Shown here in pieces: positions 52,533 through 61,571 of a DNA stretch of 64,000 nt. Position 1 is the first letter of the stretch, and every line of letters starts with the position of its first letter. The stretch is from contig CAXHEX010000005.1 of assembly GCA_964016105.1 (NCBI GenBank), positions 62,001-126,000 of the forward strand, read 5' to 3'. The stretch comes from Ketobacter sp964016105 (lineage in GTDB: Bacteria > Pseudomonadota > Gammaproteobacteria > Pseudomonadales > Ketobacteraceae). The notes under the pieces are model-generated. The model worked only from the letters and a program-made list of their open reading frames with translations, was not told the DNA's origin and ran no database searches. Made by a program: the position numbers and the translations under genes.

Positions 52533-52703
52533 GAACTATCCCCTAATACACGGTTGTGTACGGCCAATTAACCCACATTGATCCCTAAAACCCTGGCTTG
52601 CCACAAGCATAAAACAAATTAGGCAAACAACGAAGGCATTGTTAAGGAAATTTAATAGGTAAAAATAACTGTTTGGTTAGGGGGGCCATGATCGAGACAG
52701 CAG

Positions 52704-52733
52704 AAAAAGGAGGAAGCGCGAAACGTCGCCTCC
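52704..52733 (-). terminator. Terminator of the 5'-nucleotidase-like gene
   Basis: On the minus strand GGAGGCGACG-loop-CCTCC (GGAGG / CCTCC closing stem) is followed by TTTTT, 16 bases after the stop codon at 52750. Confidence 0.7.
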
Positions 52734-52749
52734 ATCCTATTCAAATCAT

Positions 52750-54819
52750 TTATTCTTCCATAGCCAGTTGAGTGCCCAAAACCGACTCCAACAAATTCAC
52801 GATCACAATATCCAGGTCGATAGTGGTATCTGCCACGGCATAAGCCGGAGTGGCGTCGTCTTCATCCGGTGGGAAGTTGGCTAGTAAGTATTCCGCTAAC
52901 GCGTCTTGCTCGGTACCATCATCGGCAAAGGTCGCATCTCCGCTTTGTACCCCTTCTTGTTCCAAATCCACCATGTTGCTTGCTGCGGCAGACGGGAACG
53001 GATAGCTGTCACCGCCGCCGGCCAGGAAGCCCAGGGTGACTATACGGAATTCCCGAGTGGCCGCGTCGGCGGCAATAACCCCATCGGTTACCAAGGTTAC
53101 GCTTTCCCCATCTGGCTCAGCGCCATTGTCATCCAATACCACCAACTCTTTGATACGGCTTCCGGGGGTTGCAACAACGGGAAGTTCTCCACTGTCATCC
53201 ACGGTTTGCGCGGTTTCAGATGGATCAAAGCTGAAGGTTAAGCCAGCCACCTGGGGAAACTGCCCTGGAGTGACACCTTCAGCCGTGGCTGCCACACCGT
53301 GTTCCAAAATCTGGATCAGCTGTTCGCCGGTTAAGGTAAGCAGGGTCAAGCCGTTGTTGAAGCGTAAGGCAATTTCAAGGTCAAACTGGGAGATTTGCCC
53401 GGCCAAGCTGATCCCAGGGGTGCCTTGTGGTGGCAAGCATTCCAGGGAGTCACCTGCGGTGCTACCGGGTGGCACGATACAACTGCCGATGGAAGCTCGA
53501 ATGCCACCGCCATTCTTCAATGACACACTGACACTGGAATCCACGCTTTGGGCGTAGGCTAAGTTCGCTTCCGCAGTGAGATTACCCAAGTTGGTTTCTT
53601 GCGTGCGCACGGAACCGCGTTCACCATTAAGATAAACCTCGGTCTGACCCACTACGTTGCCTGCCCGCTCTAACAAGGCACTGGTTAATGCGTTAGAAAT
53701 AGCGGTAACGTCTGTCATGGCCTCACTATCCGATAGCCCCTGCTCCACCAGGCCCTGCTCATCGGTGGCATAGGCTCCATTGATTTCAGCGTCCAGGGTA
53801 TCGGTTTGAATCACACCGGCATCATCAAATGAAACCACTAAACGGCCCAAGTAGGTGAAGTCACCATCCGTATTCACCACGAGAACCGGTTCATCGCTGG
53901 CGCTGGTGAACGCAAGTGGGTATTCATCTGAAGCAGAATCGCCCACCCGCAAACGATCGGTTTCATCCGCAAGGATGGTGTTAGAACCGCCAGATACGAT
54001 GATGTCCACATCGCTCAATAAAGGTGCCAAGGCTTTTTCTATGGCTATCTGCTGCATGTGGGATAACAGGATCACTTTATTGATACCGGTTTCTGTCAAG
54101 GCATCAACCGCAGCCTGTATCTGGGCAGCAAGGGCCGCCATATCAGTGGCGTCTTGCGGCAAAATAGTCACATCGCCGGGAGAGGTAATGGATGCCAATG
54201 TGGGCGTGGTGGCTCCAACCACACCAATGGTTTCTCCATTGACCGTAAGGGTGGTACTGGGAGCAATTAACCCCGATTCCAGCAAAGGCGCCAGGGATTC
54301 GTCAGTTGTGAAGTCCAGGTTACTGGAGAGGTAGGGGAACTGCGCGCCTGCCCATTCTGCACCGGTTTCCCCATCGGTTTCAGGGCTCAATATTCCCGCT
54401 ATTGCGCCAGTGCCGGCATCAAACTCATGGTTGCCGAAAGCGGATGCTTGCACACCCAGGGCATTTAAAAAGGCTACGTGTGCTCGACCAACGGCAGGTA
54501 CACCCAGCACGTCCGCCAATTGATCCGCGCTGGCCACGTTGTATTCCGGCCCTGGAATCCAGTTATCACCGGAACTCAATAGCAACGTGTTTTCGTATTC
54601 ACTGCTAAATTGCGATGCCAACGCCGAAAACCTGGGCGCATTGCCAATAATATCGCGGCCACCATCTATGTCGGCAAAATGCAGCAACTGTAATTGAAAA
54701 CCATCGCCACCACTTTCTCTGGGTGGGGTACTTCCATTGTTATTATTATCGTCATCATCGCATCCTGCGATCCCCAGGCTAAGCGCCCCAATCATCCCCG
54801 CAACAACTAACTGTTTCAT
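52750..54819 (-). CDS. 5'-nucleotidase / UshA-like metallophosphatase lipoprotein
   Basis: A 689-residue lipoprotein (signal MKQLVVAGMIGALSLGIAGC, Cys20) followed by DDDDNNNNG. The metallophosphatase domain has LLHFADIDGG (46-54), SGDNW, GNHEFD (129-134) and SHMQQIAIEKAL. The C-terminal 5'-nucleotidase domain has NGGGIRASI, ALRFNNGLTLLTLTGEQLIQILEHG and AGLTFSFDPS. In UshA the first motif is D-x-H; here it reads D50-I-D52, a variant also seen in related surface phosphatases. It should hydrolyse nucleotides or similar phosphoesters outside the cytoplasm. It is a single gene. Confidence 0.9.
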   Translation of the reverse strand: MKQLVVAGMIGALSLGIAGCDDDDNNNNGSTPPRESGGDGFQLQLLHFADIDGGRDIIGNAPRFSALASQFSSEYENTLLLSSGDNWIPGPEYNVASADQLADVLGVPAVGRAHVAFLNALGVQASAFGNHEFDAGTGAIAGILSPETDGETGAEWAGAQFPYLSSNLDFTTDESLAPLLESGLIAPSTTLTVNGETIGVVGATTPTLASITSPGDVTILPQDATDMAALAAQIQAAVDALTETGINKVILLSHMQQIAIEKALAPLLSDVDIIVSGGSNTILADETDRLRVGDSASDEYPLAFTSASDEPVLVVNTDGDFTYLGRLVVSFDDAGVIQTDTLDAEINGAYATDEQGLVEQGLSDSEAMTDVTAISNALTSALLERAGNVVGQTEVYLNGERGSVRTQETNLGNLTAEANLAYAQSVDSSVSVSLKNGGGIRASIGSCIVPPGSTAGDSLECLPPQGTPGISLAGQISQFDLEIALRFNNGLTLLTLTGEQLIQILEHGVAATAEGVTPGQFPQVAGLTFSFDPSETAQTVDDSGELPVVATPGSRIKELVVLDDNGAEPDGESVTLVTDGVIAADAATREFRIVTLGFLAGGGDSYPFPSAAASNMVDLEQEGVQSGDATFADDGTEQDALAEYLLANFPPDEDDATPAYAVADTTIDLDIVIVNLLESVLGTQLAMEE

Positions 54820-54933
54820 TGTTTACTCCTACTGGACATATCATCTATTTGTGCTCGATGACAGTAGCGGGAGTCCATGAAAGCTATGTGACAGAAATGA
54901 GTGCAGCGCTAATTACGCCCAAACCCAATTAGC

Positions 54934-56124
54934 TTACGGCCGCGATTCGTATAGCTCCGGTAAAAAATGTGGTAGGAACTGCATTTCCTCTAAAGCGTGG
55001 TAACCCAACTGCTTGCTGAACCCCCACAGCACCCAATCCAGAAAACTGGGAATGGTGAAAGTGGAGCGCATCAGAATGCCGTCACCGGTGTTGTTCCAGG
55101 TATATTCGTGCAGCAAGGTTTGCTGGAATAGCCCGCGGAAAAGTTTCAGCTCTGTCTGCCCGTAAAGATAGTGGTCGTATTCAACTAGATCTTTAGCGCC
55201 TTCTGGATCAAGCCAGGTGATGACCAACTCAGAATAATAGGGCCCCAGATATTCCTCCACTATCTGCACGGCTCCCACTGAATAGGTATCGGAGGTGGGG
55301 TCCGAAGGCGGAGATTCCCATTCAAACGAGATATGAGCCGTTGGATGCCATTGCATGTAGCGAGCCGTATCGGCAATGTTATCCCACCACCAATCCATCA
55401 TGGCGGGGGTAATGCCGATAATTTCTTGATCTACCACCACGGTCTTTTCCAGCCAGCCGGTTTGGGTTACGGTAAAAGTACCGCGGTTGCGATGAACTGC
55501 TTGAATGTATTCTGTTAGAAACCGATCCGGCAGGAAATCCGCCAGGTATTCCATTTCTTGCTGCAGGTGTTCAGCGAAAGCTTCCCGGTAACCTGGATAA
55601 ATCTCATCGATATCGTCGGGAAGATGATATCGATAGGTCACGGTGACACCATCCAGATCATCGTTCACCTGATATTGGCGCAACACCCAACCGGGCTCAT
55701 CAGAGCTGGATTCGGTAAAGCGTTTCTCAGTTAATATCCAATCGCCGCCGCTAACCCAATCCTGTGCCATTTCCTTTGGCATATAAGTGACCACACTGGG
55801 TACCTCGTGGCCCGCAATATACTCAGTGATCTGGTATTGAGCGTAGGCCGAATACGCCAGATCCTGGGTGTTGTCGGGCCCGTTAATCCAATAGAAATCC
55901 CCATGGTCCTGGGGATGCCAGTTTTGATAATCCGCCTCATCCGTCAGATTGTCCCACCACCAATCCAGCATCTCCGGCCGCAATCCAGGTACATTGTGCT
56001 GCAAAATCAAGGTGTCGGTTATGTGGGAAGGCTGCACCTCCTCCACTGCGTTAGCCAGGCCGGGCAAACCGCCCCCAAGGCACAGGGCCAACACGCCACA
56101 ACGCAGCTGGTGATGGTATTTCAT
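54934..56124 (-). CDS. Exported protein with two PhlG-like (DAPG hydrolase) modules
   Basis: A 396-residue protein with a signal peptide (MKYHHQLRCGVLALCLGGGL, cleavage after ANA). It is an internal duplication: 48-80 (LRPEMLDWWWDNL, NWHPQDHGDFYW) and 238-270 (ITPAMMDWWWDNI, QWHPTAHISFEW) correspond, as do the helices with H186-x3-E190 and H376-x3-E380. The PEMLDWWW...HxxxH pattern and late H-x3-E recall the zinc ligands of 2,4-diacetylphloroglucinol hydrolase PhlG and phloretin hydrolase. Those enzymes cleave carbon-carbon bonds and are not usually exported. Substrate unknown. It is divergent from the TetR gene. ATG 56124 has GGGGGA upstream. Confidence 0.82.
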   Translation of the reverse strand: MKYHHQLRCGVLALCLGGGLPGLANAVEEVQPSHITDTLILQHNVPGLRPEMLDWWWDNLTDEADYQNWHPQDHGDFYWINGPDNTQDLAYSAYAQYQITEYIAGHEVPSVVTYMPKEMAQDWVSGGDWILTEKRFTESSSDEPGWVLRQYQVNDDLDGVTVTYRYHLPDDIDEIYPGYREAFAEHLQQEMEYLADFLPDRFLTEYIQAVHRNRGTFTVTQTGWLEKTVVVDQEIIGITPAMMDWWWDNIADTARYMQWHPTAHISFEWESPPSDPTSDTYSVGAVQIVEEYLGPYYSELVITWLDPEGAKDLVEYDHYLYGQTELKLFRGLFQQTLLHEYTWNNTGDGILMRSTFTIPSFLDWVLWGFSKQLGYHALEEMQFLPHFLPELYESRP

Positions 56125-56285
56125 GGTCAATTCCCCCAAGTTAGATTCGCTTTGTCATTGTTTGAGATAGTACACTAAGCTATACAAGTGGATAGCAAAA
56201 ATCAACGGGGTTGAGTAGTTTTCGATCCAGTGAGACCGGTCATGTTAGGATAATGACCAAAATCTCGGCAATTTCTGGGAATCGG

Positions 56286-56927
56286 ATGGAAAAAGTGACA
56301 ACTAAGAGGCAGGGGAAACAAACCGCAGCGGCCGCTGAAGCAACCAAGCGCAAAATTATACAGTGCGCTACGGAGTTATTTGCCTGCAAGGGATTTGAGA
56401 ACGCCAGCCTCAGGGAAATTGCCCATGCCGCCGATATCAGCCACGGTACCCTACGCCACCATTTCGGCAGCAAAATGTCGGTGTGGGCTGCGGTTTTGGA
56501 ATCTGTGCTGGAAGAGTATGGCCAGCGCATGTGGCCCATTATCCGAGCAGCTGAACTAAGCGATCAGCCGCTGCAGGCATTTCGATCAGTGGTGAGGGGC
56601 TTTATCGAAGTCTCATTAGACAACCCCACTTTCGCCCAATTGTTTGTACGCGAATCCGCCGAAGCGGACCAACGCCATCAAATATTTATGACCTTTTTTG
56701 CAGGCATGCACCAAGGCATTGAACCCTTATTTCTGAAGGCAAAAGCACAATCGAAAAGCTTAGCTCACTTTAATAACGATACGTTTTTTCTAAGCTTACT
56801 GAGCCTCACCTTTTTTCCGTTATCCATTAGCGGAATACAGGCCGCCTTGCCAGGCGCTCACCTGGAGCAGAAACAGGATCGCATTGAATTTTTATTGAGA
56901 CTTATGTTTACCGAGCAAAGCGAATGA
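56286..56927 (+). CDS. TetR-family transcriptional regulator
   Basis: A 213-residue repressor. Near the N terminus is the TetR helix-turn-helix (KRKIIQCATELFACKGFENA, SLREIAHAADISHGTLRHHF). The C-terminal ligand domain (about 75-205) contains FIEVSLDNPTFAQLFVRESAE. Start choice: ATG 56286 has GGGA at 5 bases; ATG 56253 also has AGGA but spaced only 3. It is divergent from the PhlG-like gene across about 160 bases, the classic TetR position, and convergent with the ferredoxin/P450 pair. The ligand may be the substrate of one of these enzymes (inference). Confidence 0.9.
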   Translation: MEKVTTKRQGKQTAAAAEATKRKIIQCATELFACKGFENASLREIAHAADISHGTLRHHFGSKMSVWAAVLESVLEEYGQRMWPIIRAAELSDQPLQAFRSVVRGFIEVSLDNPTFAQLFVRESAEADQRHQIFMTFFAGMHQGIEPLFLKAKAQSKSLAHFNNDTFFLSLLSLTFFPLSISGIQAALPGAHLEQKQDRIEFLLRLMFTEQSE

Positions 56928-56987
56928 TTGGAGACTAAAAAGATGGCGCCGCAGCACCACCTTGTTTAGGTCTATGGTTATACTTGC

Positions 56988-57182
56988 TCAATCTTCGTCG
57001 ATAGACAAAGCACCCGCTGGACACTGGGTGACGGCCTGACTCACAGCATCTTCATGCTCCGGAGGCACTTCACTCACCAACACGACGGCGTAGCCATCGT
57101 CGTGAATTTCAAATACTTCCGGACAAAGGCCCAGACAAACTCCAAACCCCGCACAGATATCTGTATTGACTTTAACTTTCAT
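56988..57182 (-). CDS. P450-associated [3Fe-4S]-type ferredoxin
   Basis: A 64-residue electron carrier. Cysteines C10, C16 and C54 (CAGFGVC ... CPAGAL) fit a [3Fe-4S] cluster. The position that would hold the second cysteine of a [4Fe-4S] site is Phe13, the variable position characteristic of P450 redox partners. An extra C20 sits in LGLCPEVF. The fold is MKVKVNTDICAGFG with a DDGYAVV middle. It lies 11 bases after the P450 gene, so it is very likely its direct reductant. A ferredoxin reductase is not in the window. Confidence 0.93.
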   Translation of the reverse strand: MKVKVNTDICAGFGVCLGLCPEVFEIHDDGYAVVLVSEVPPEHEDAVSQAVTQCPAGALSIDED

Positions 57183-57193
57183 TTAAACTCTCT

Positions 57194-58495
57194 CTATACT
57201 GCGTCAAACTCAAGGGCCAGATGGGTTAAACCACGCAATATAAACGTGGGCAGATAACCGTATTTACGGGCACCCGCTGGTCCGTGAACTTTTTCCGAAA
57301 TGCGAATATCGCTGGTGCGATCAAACATTTTGTTAATGCTGACAACCGCCTCGGCTCTTGCAAGGGGCGCCCCAGGACACGCGTGTCGGCCTCGACCAAA
57401 AGATACATTCAATCGGGCATTGGGCCGCTCCAGATCAAATTCTTTAGGGTTTTCAAACTGACGCGCATCTCGATTAGCCGCACTGTTTGAAATATAGAGG
57501 AAACTGCCAGCAGGTATATCCACTCCGCCTACGCTGGTTGGCTTTTTCGCTAATCGGAAATCACCCTTTACCGGACCTTCCACACGCAAACATTCTTCAA
57601 CAAAATTAGGAATCAGGCTACGATCTTCACGCAAACGCTTCTGCAAATCAGGACGATCTCCAAGCACTTGGAAAGCGTAACTTAACAGCCGAACAGTGGT
57701 CTCTTGACCGGCGGCAAACAGGTTAGAAGCCACCCGCGCCACTTCCAATGGCTCAGGCACAGAGCGGTCGGGAAAAGTAGCCTTGGCAAGACCGGAAAGA
57801 ATATCGCCAGTGGGATTCGCGCGACGATCTTCAATGTAAGAAGAAAACGTGGTGTACAACCATTCCAATGGAGAATGGTGTTGCTCACGATCTTCAACAC
57901 CGCCAACGCCTGCTCCCTGCTCCCGCTCTTGCTTAATTAACTGTTGACGGAACTTTATTCGGTCTTCGGCGGGCACACCCAGCAAATCTGAAATAACCAA
58001 TACCGCGAATGGCTGCGCAAAATCACCCATAATTTCGCACTCACCTTTGGATATGAAGGTATCAATTTGCTTGTCCGCCAGCTCCCACATAAAGTCTTCA
58101 TTTTCTTTAAGACGCTTGGGCGTAATCAATGCCATCAACAGAGCTCGGTGCTTGGTGTGCTCAGGTGGGTCCATGGTGGGCAGCTGATCAAAGAATGGAG
58201 TCTTATCACGATACTGTTCAATCAACTCAGAAATATCATCATTCTCACGGCCCTCCAATGGAATAGGGTTACCGGCAAACGGGCCGGTGGTAGACATGCA
58301 AGAGGAAAAGCGTTCTGGATCGTTATACACTTCCAGCGCTTCGTCATAACCCGTTACCATGAAAATGCCTTGGTGGGGCTCACGCAATACCGGAGACTGC
58401 TCCCTCAAATAATCAAAATAAGAATACGGATCGTTTATGAACCGGTCACTACGGAAGAAATCATGGGCTTCAAAATCATTGTTCATATCGTTCAT
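57194..58495 (-). CDS. Cytochrome P450
   Basis: A 433-residue soluble bacterial P450. The heme-thiolate loop is FGRGRHACPG with Cys373; the oxygen-activation motif AGQETT is at 262-267; ExxR is E301-C-L-R304; the C-helix HTKHR (113-117) contacts heme propionates. AAGGAG 5 bases before the ATG fixes the start. It is the first gene of a two-gene unit with the ferredoxin, so it is a class I three-component system. It lacks obvious CYP153 alkane-hydroxylase features and looks more like the steroid/terpene/aromatic oxidising bacterial families. Substrate not assignable. Confidence 0.95.
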   Translation of the reverse strand: MNDMNNDFEAHDFFRSDRFINDPYSYFDYLREQSPVLREPHQGIFMVTGYDEALEVYNDPERFSSCMSTTGPFAGNPIPLEGRENDDISELIEQYRDKTPFFDQLPTMDPPEHTKHRALLMALITPKRLKENEDFMWELADKQIDTFISKGECEIMGDFAQPFAVLVISDLLGVPAEDRIKFRQQLIKQEREQGAGVGGVEDREQHHSPLEWLYTTFSSYIEDRRANPTGDILSGLAKATFPDRSVPEPLEVARVASNLFAAGQETTVRLLSYAFQVLGDRPDLQKRLREDRSLIPNFVEECLRVEGPVKGDFRLAKKPTSVGGVDIPAGSFLYISNSAANRDARQFENPKEFDLERPNARLNVSFGRGRHACPGAPLARAEAVVSINKMFDRTSDIRISEKVHGPAGARKYGYLPTFILRGLTHLALEFDAV

Positions 58496-58741
58496 GCTGG
58501 CTCCTTAATGGGCTTCTAATAATGGTGCAGGCATGGATGCAACTTTGCGGCTTCAATATTGTGAATGCCCGCCGTATTTCCTATTTGGTTACACCAAGCC
58601 CAAACTCGGCAGAATTCTACCATGGAAAGCTCTAGGCTGACTTTATAGTTGCCCAGATAAAAATGCTGCCCTTCAATATGTGCAATTCATTCGAAACAGA
58701 GATGCGCAATATGGATCACATCTTGAGGAAGGGAATGGAGG

Positions 58742-58775
58742 AAAATCACTGGCCCTCATTTCACAGGACCAGTGA
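58742..58775 (-). terminator. Terminator of the penicillin-acylase-family gene
   Basis: Minus-strand stem TCACTGG / CCAGTGA (7 bp, 58752-58746 region and 58775-58769) with a CC/GG extension is followed by TTTTCC. It starts 8 bases after the stop codon at 58783. Confidence 0.8.
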
Positions 58776-58782
58776 CTCTTGT

Positions 58783-61359
58783 TCAGTCTAAATCCAACTC
58801 AACCGTAATATCCGATAGGGTGTTGGCCTTGATTTCGTCTTCAGTGAAATACAAAGGTTGTAACCTGGGTTGCTCAGAATACAAGCGGGTTTGATCGTCA
58901 CGATGTTCTGAGGTGGGATCAATGGATTGGGAGTAAGTCATAAGTCCGCGAGCATCCACACCCTGCTCGGTGAAATTCACCAGCATAATCCAGCTTGATC
59001 CCTGGTTTATATGATAGCCCTGGCCTTCGGCACTGATTTGGCTGCCAGACACGGTGGCGTAGCTATGGCGAGGTATTAGCGAATTGTCGTTGCCCAAACC
59101 ATGGAACACATTGAAGCCCCCTTCAATATTATTGGCCCCTTCCCAAGGGAATTTCTCCCCACTGGCAGTACCATCCAAATTGGAAAGCTCCACAAACTGT
59201 ACGTCACCCAGCGCTGCATTATAGGGGATACCGGTTTTTTCCAGCACCAACACAGCACGAGCAAGATGGCGTAAGACTTCATCATTGGCGTCCAGGGTAT
59301 TGGGCGTATTTATGGGATCAGCTTCGTTGAAGGGCACTTTCCACTGGGGATTTTCTTGAAACTGTTGAGCAAATTCTCTGAATACGTGGGCTCCTCTACT
59401 GTCCTTTTTGAACAGCCCATCCCACTGACTCAGGCTGACACAAGCGGGCTCGATATCCACCAACACAGTTTCAAGACTCCCTTCGCTTTCAATTTGCACT
59501 GAAACCGGATTGTTGGCCTCTTCTCCACACAACTCCAGTAAGTCATCCAATACCGCCTCTGCAAGAAATGCGCGCTCACTAAAAAGAACCGTTTCCAACT
59601 CATCCAGGGTAAAGAGACCATCTGCGCCTGCACCACTGGCTAAATAGCGATGGGACATTCTCGAACGTAAACTCTGTTTGCTGTTAGTATACCCGTAGAG
59701 AGCCGGATAACCTTCTAAAGGTTGGTTTGGATTGGTTAACCAATAACTGTCGTTGGTATTTTGCACGTAATCCGTTCGCTCAAGCTTAGGCGCTTTTTCA
59801 TAGGGCACTGCACCATCGAAATTATACCGCTCTGAAGTACCCCGCAAAAAACTGAAACCCGCATACTCTCTGGCTGCCCTAAGCTCTGGGTCATTACGCA
59901 GCTCGGTTTCCGCTACCTGGGAAAGATTGGGTACCGTTGAATCATCGATATAAAAAGTATTCCCATCCCGATCAGTGGCGATAGTGTTGTTAAAAATCAC
60001 GCCATCATATTGTTTGAAGGCTTGTTTAAATTCTTCCATATTACTGGCCATATTCATGGCCAGCCAATGGTCCGCCATATCAAAGTTGGCTTTGTTTGCA
60101 TCTTTAAGACTGTAGGCTGCAAAACGCTGCAAACCATTCACACCCCAGGGCAACATATCTGGCAAAACAATCATGGGGCCAAAATCACTGTAATAAACTT
60201 TTTTGTAAACGGGGATCAATGAGTTATCTAACAGCACATCAAGTGCCAGGGTTTTCTCTACAATGGTGCGCGGTTCCCCATCCACGATGTAAGTGAGCCC
60301 GCTGGGGTCGCTTTCATCCAAATCCAATTCATAAACAATAATATGCTCTGCCGTTGAGTAGGTGTGGGTCCAGGCCAGGTTGTTATTGAAGCCAAGATTA
60401 ACCACACCGGGTAAACCCGCCAAAGATGAACCCATCACATCCAGCTGCCCGGGAATAGTGGCGTGAAACTGCCAAAAACGTAAAATCCCAGCAAATGGAA
60501 AGTGAGGATTGGCCAGCAACATTCCCTTGCCATTTTTGCTGAGCTGGGAGCCGATGGCCCAACCATTTGAACCAAGGGCAGCAGGGTTTTCAACACCAGT
60601 AAAAGTCTGCTTGGCTTCGGCAACTAATTGCCCGGTGTCCATTTTTAACGGCGACTTTATACCAGCTGAATGTAAACCAGCTGAAAAAGTAGGCTCGTAA
60701 CTGGTATTGGGAGGCGCCGCCAAAAATATGGATTCAAGAAAATAAGCCGAACCAGGAAGCAGAGCCGTACCCAGCATCACGGTCAATAGATCCAGCTCAT
60801 CAATGGCACGCACCCAGGGCTTACCGGCACAGTTGGGATCAAGGCTCTCACTGCCGGTAACATCCAAATAATGATTAAAGCCCTTGCTGTAACCGGAAAG
60901 CAATGCTTTGGTGTTATCACTCTGGGATGCATAGCCTTGTTCCGCCTGCTCACGGATGCCTAGGGCCAGGAAACTGAAATCCGTAACCAGATTTTTAAGA
61001 TCGCCGGAGCCAGGAATTTTGTCAGGCCCATAATACTTGGAGCGTTGGCTATTGTAGCGAATAACAATATCCAAAAGCAGGCAGGCATTATCTTGGGAAA
61101 AGGCATAGCCAATGCCAAAGGCCAAACTCTCTAGATCATCTGCCTTAATGTGGGGAACGCCGTAATCCGTACGTCGAATCTGGGCAGATAGCTGCTCCCC
61201 GCTGGGAGGATTAACCACAATGGGATTTTCTGTATCAGGGTTTTCTGTATCAGGGTCATCCCCAACAGTCTCTTCGCCACCACAGCCTCCTAGAAAAGAG
61301 ATTGCACAAAATAAAGCTGAAACCCAAAACAGTCTAGTTGCATGTGTTCGCGTCATCAT
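58783..61359 (-). CDS. Penicillin acylase family lipoprotein (Ntn hydrolase)
   Basis: An 858-residue amidase precursor. The signal peptide ends in a lipobox FLGGC (Cys26). A linker with PDTENPDTEN repeat precedes the alpha part (IRRTDYGVPHIKADDLESLA, GIGYAFSQDNACLL). The N-terminal nucleophile of the beta subunit is Ser264 in ALGSNGWAIG, preceded by the Gly where self-cleavage occurs, with NPHFPFAG and YSTAEHII after it. Family members hydrolyse penicillins, N-acyl-homoserine lactones (quorum quenching, PvdQ-like) or cyclic lipopeptides. The substrate here is unknown. A lipid anchor would keep it on the cell envelope. It is divergent from the beta-propeller gene. Confidence 0.93.
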   Translation of the reverse strand: MMTRTHATRLFWVSALFCAISFLGGCGGEETVGDDPDTENPDTENPIVVNPPSGEQLSAQIRRTDYGVPHIKADDLESLAFGIGYAFSQDNACLLLDIVIRYNSQRSKYYGPDKIPGSGDLKNLVTDFSFLALGIREQAEQGYASQSDNTKALLSGYSKGFNHYLDVTGSESLDPNCAGKPWVRAIDELDLLTVMLGTALLPGSAYFLESIFLAAPPNTSYEPTFSAGLHSAGIKSPLKMDTGQLVAEAKQTFTGVENPAALGSNGWAIGSQLSKNGKGMLLANPHFPFAGILRFWQFHATIPGQLDVMGSSLAGLPGVVNLGFNNNLAWTHTYSTAEHIIVYELDLDESDPSGLTYIVDGEPRTIVEKTLALDVLLDNSLIPVYKKVYYSDFGPMIVLPDMLPWGVNGLQRFAAYSLKDANKANFDMADHWLAMNMASNMEEFKQAFKQYDGVIFNNTIATDRDGNTFYIDDSTVPNLSQVAETELRNDPELRAAREYAGFSFLRGTSERYNFDGAVPYEKAPKLERTDYVQNTNDSYWLTNPNQPLEGYPALYGYTNSKQSLRSRMSHRYLASGAGADGLFTLDELETVLFSERAFLAEAVLDDLLELCGEEANNPVSVQIESEGSLETVLVDIEPACVSLSQWDGLFKKDSRGAHVFREFAQQFQENPQWKVPFNEADPINTPNTLDANDEVLRHLARAVLVLEKTGIPYNAALGDVQFVELSNLDGTASGEKFPWEGANNIEGGFNVFHGLGNDNSLIPRHSYATVSGSQISAEGQGYHINQGSSWIMLVNFTEQGVDARGLMTYSQSIDPTSEHRDDQTRLYSEQPRLQPLYFTEDEIKANTLSDITVELDLD

Positions 61360-61571
61360 AGATCCTTATCGTATTCCGGTGCATCCAAATGCTGAGCTAG
61401 TTATACAACAAATTGAAGAAAAAAAACCAACAAGAAAAGCAAGCTGCCTGACATAGTGGGCATTTATAACCGTTCGCAACAGCGGCACCATCGATTATTG
61501 ACCCCGAATTATACAGTGGGATTTTATTTCGCCAATAGAGTGGAAAGGTAAGCAAGAAGGATCTGTAGAAA

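Noticed and set aside
56125..56210. Possible TetR operator palindrome
   Set aside because: Only 4-bp half sites (ATAG / CTAT) with poor symmetry between them; not distinguishable from chance.
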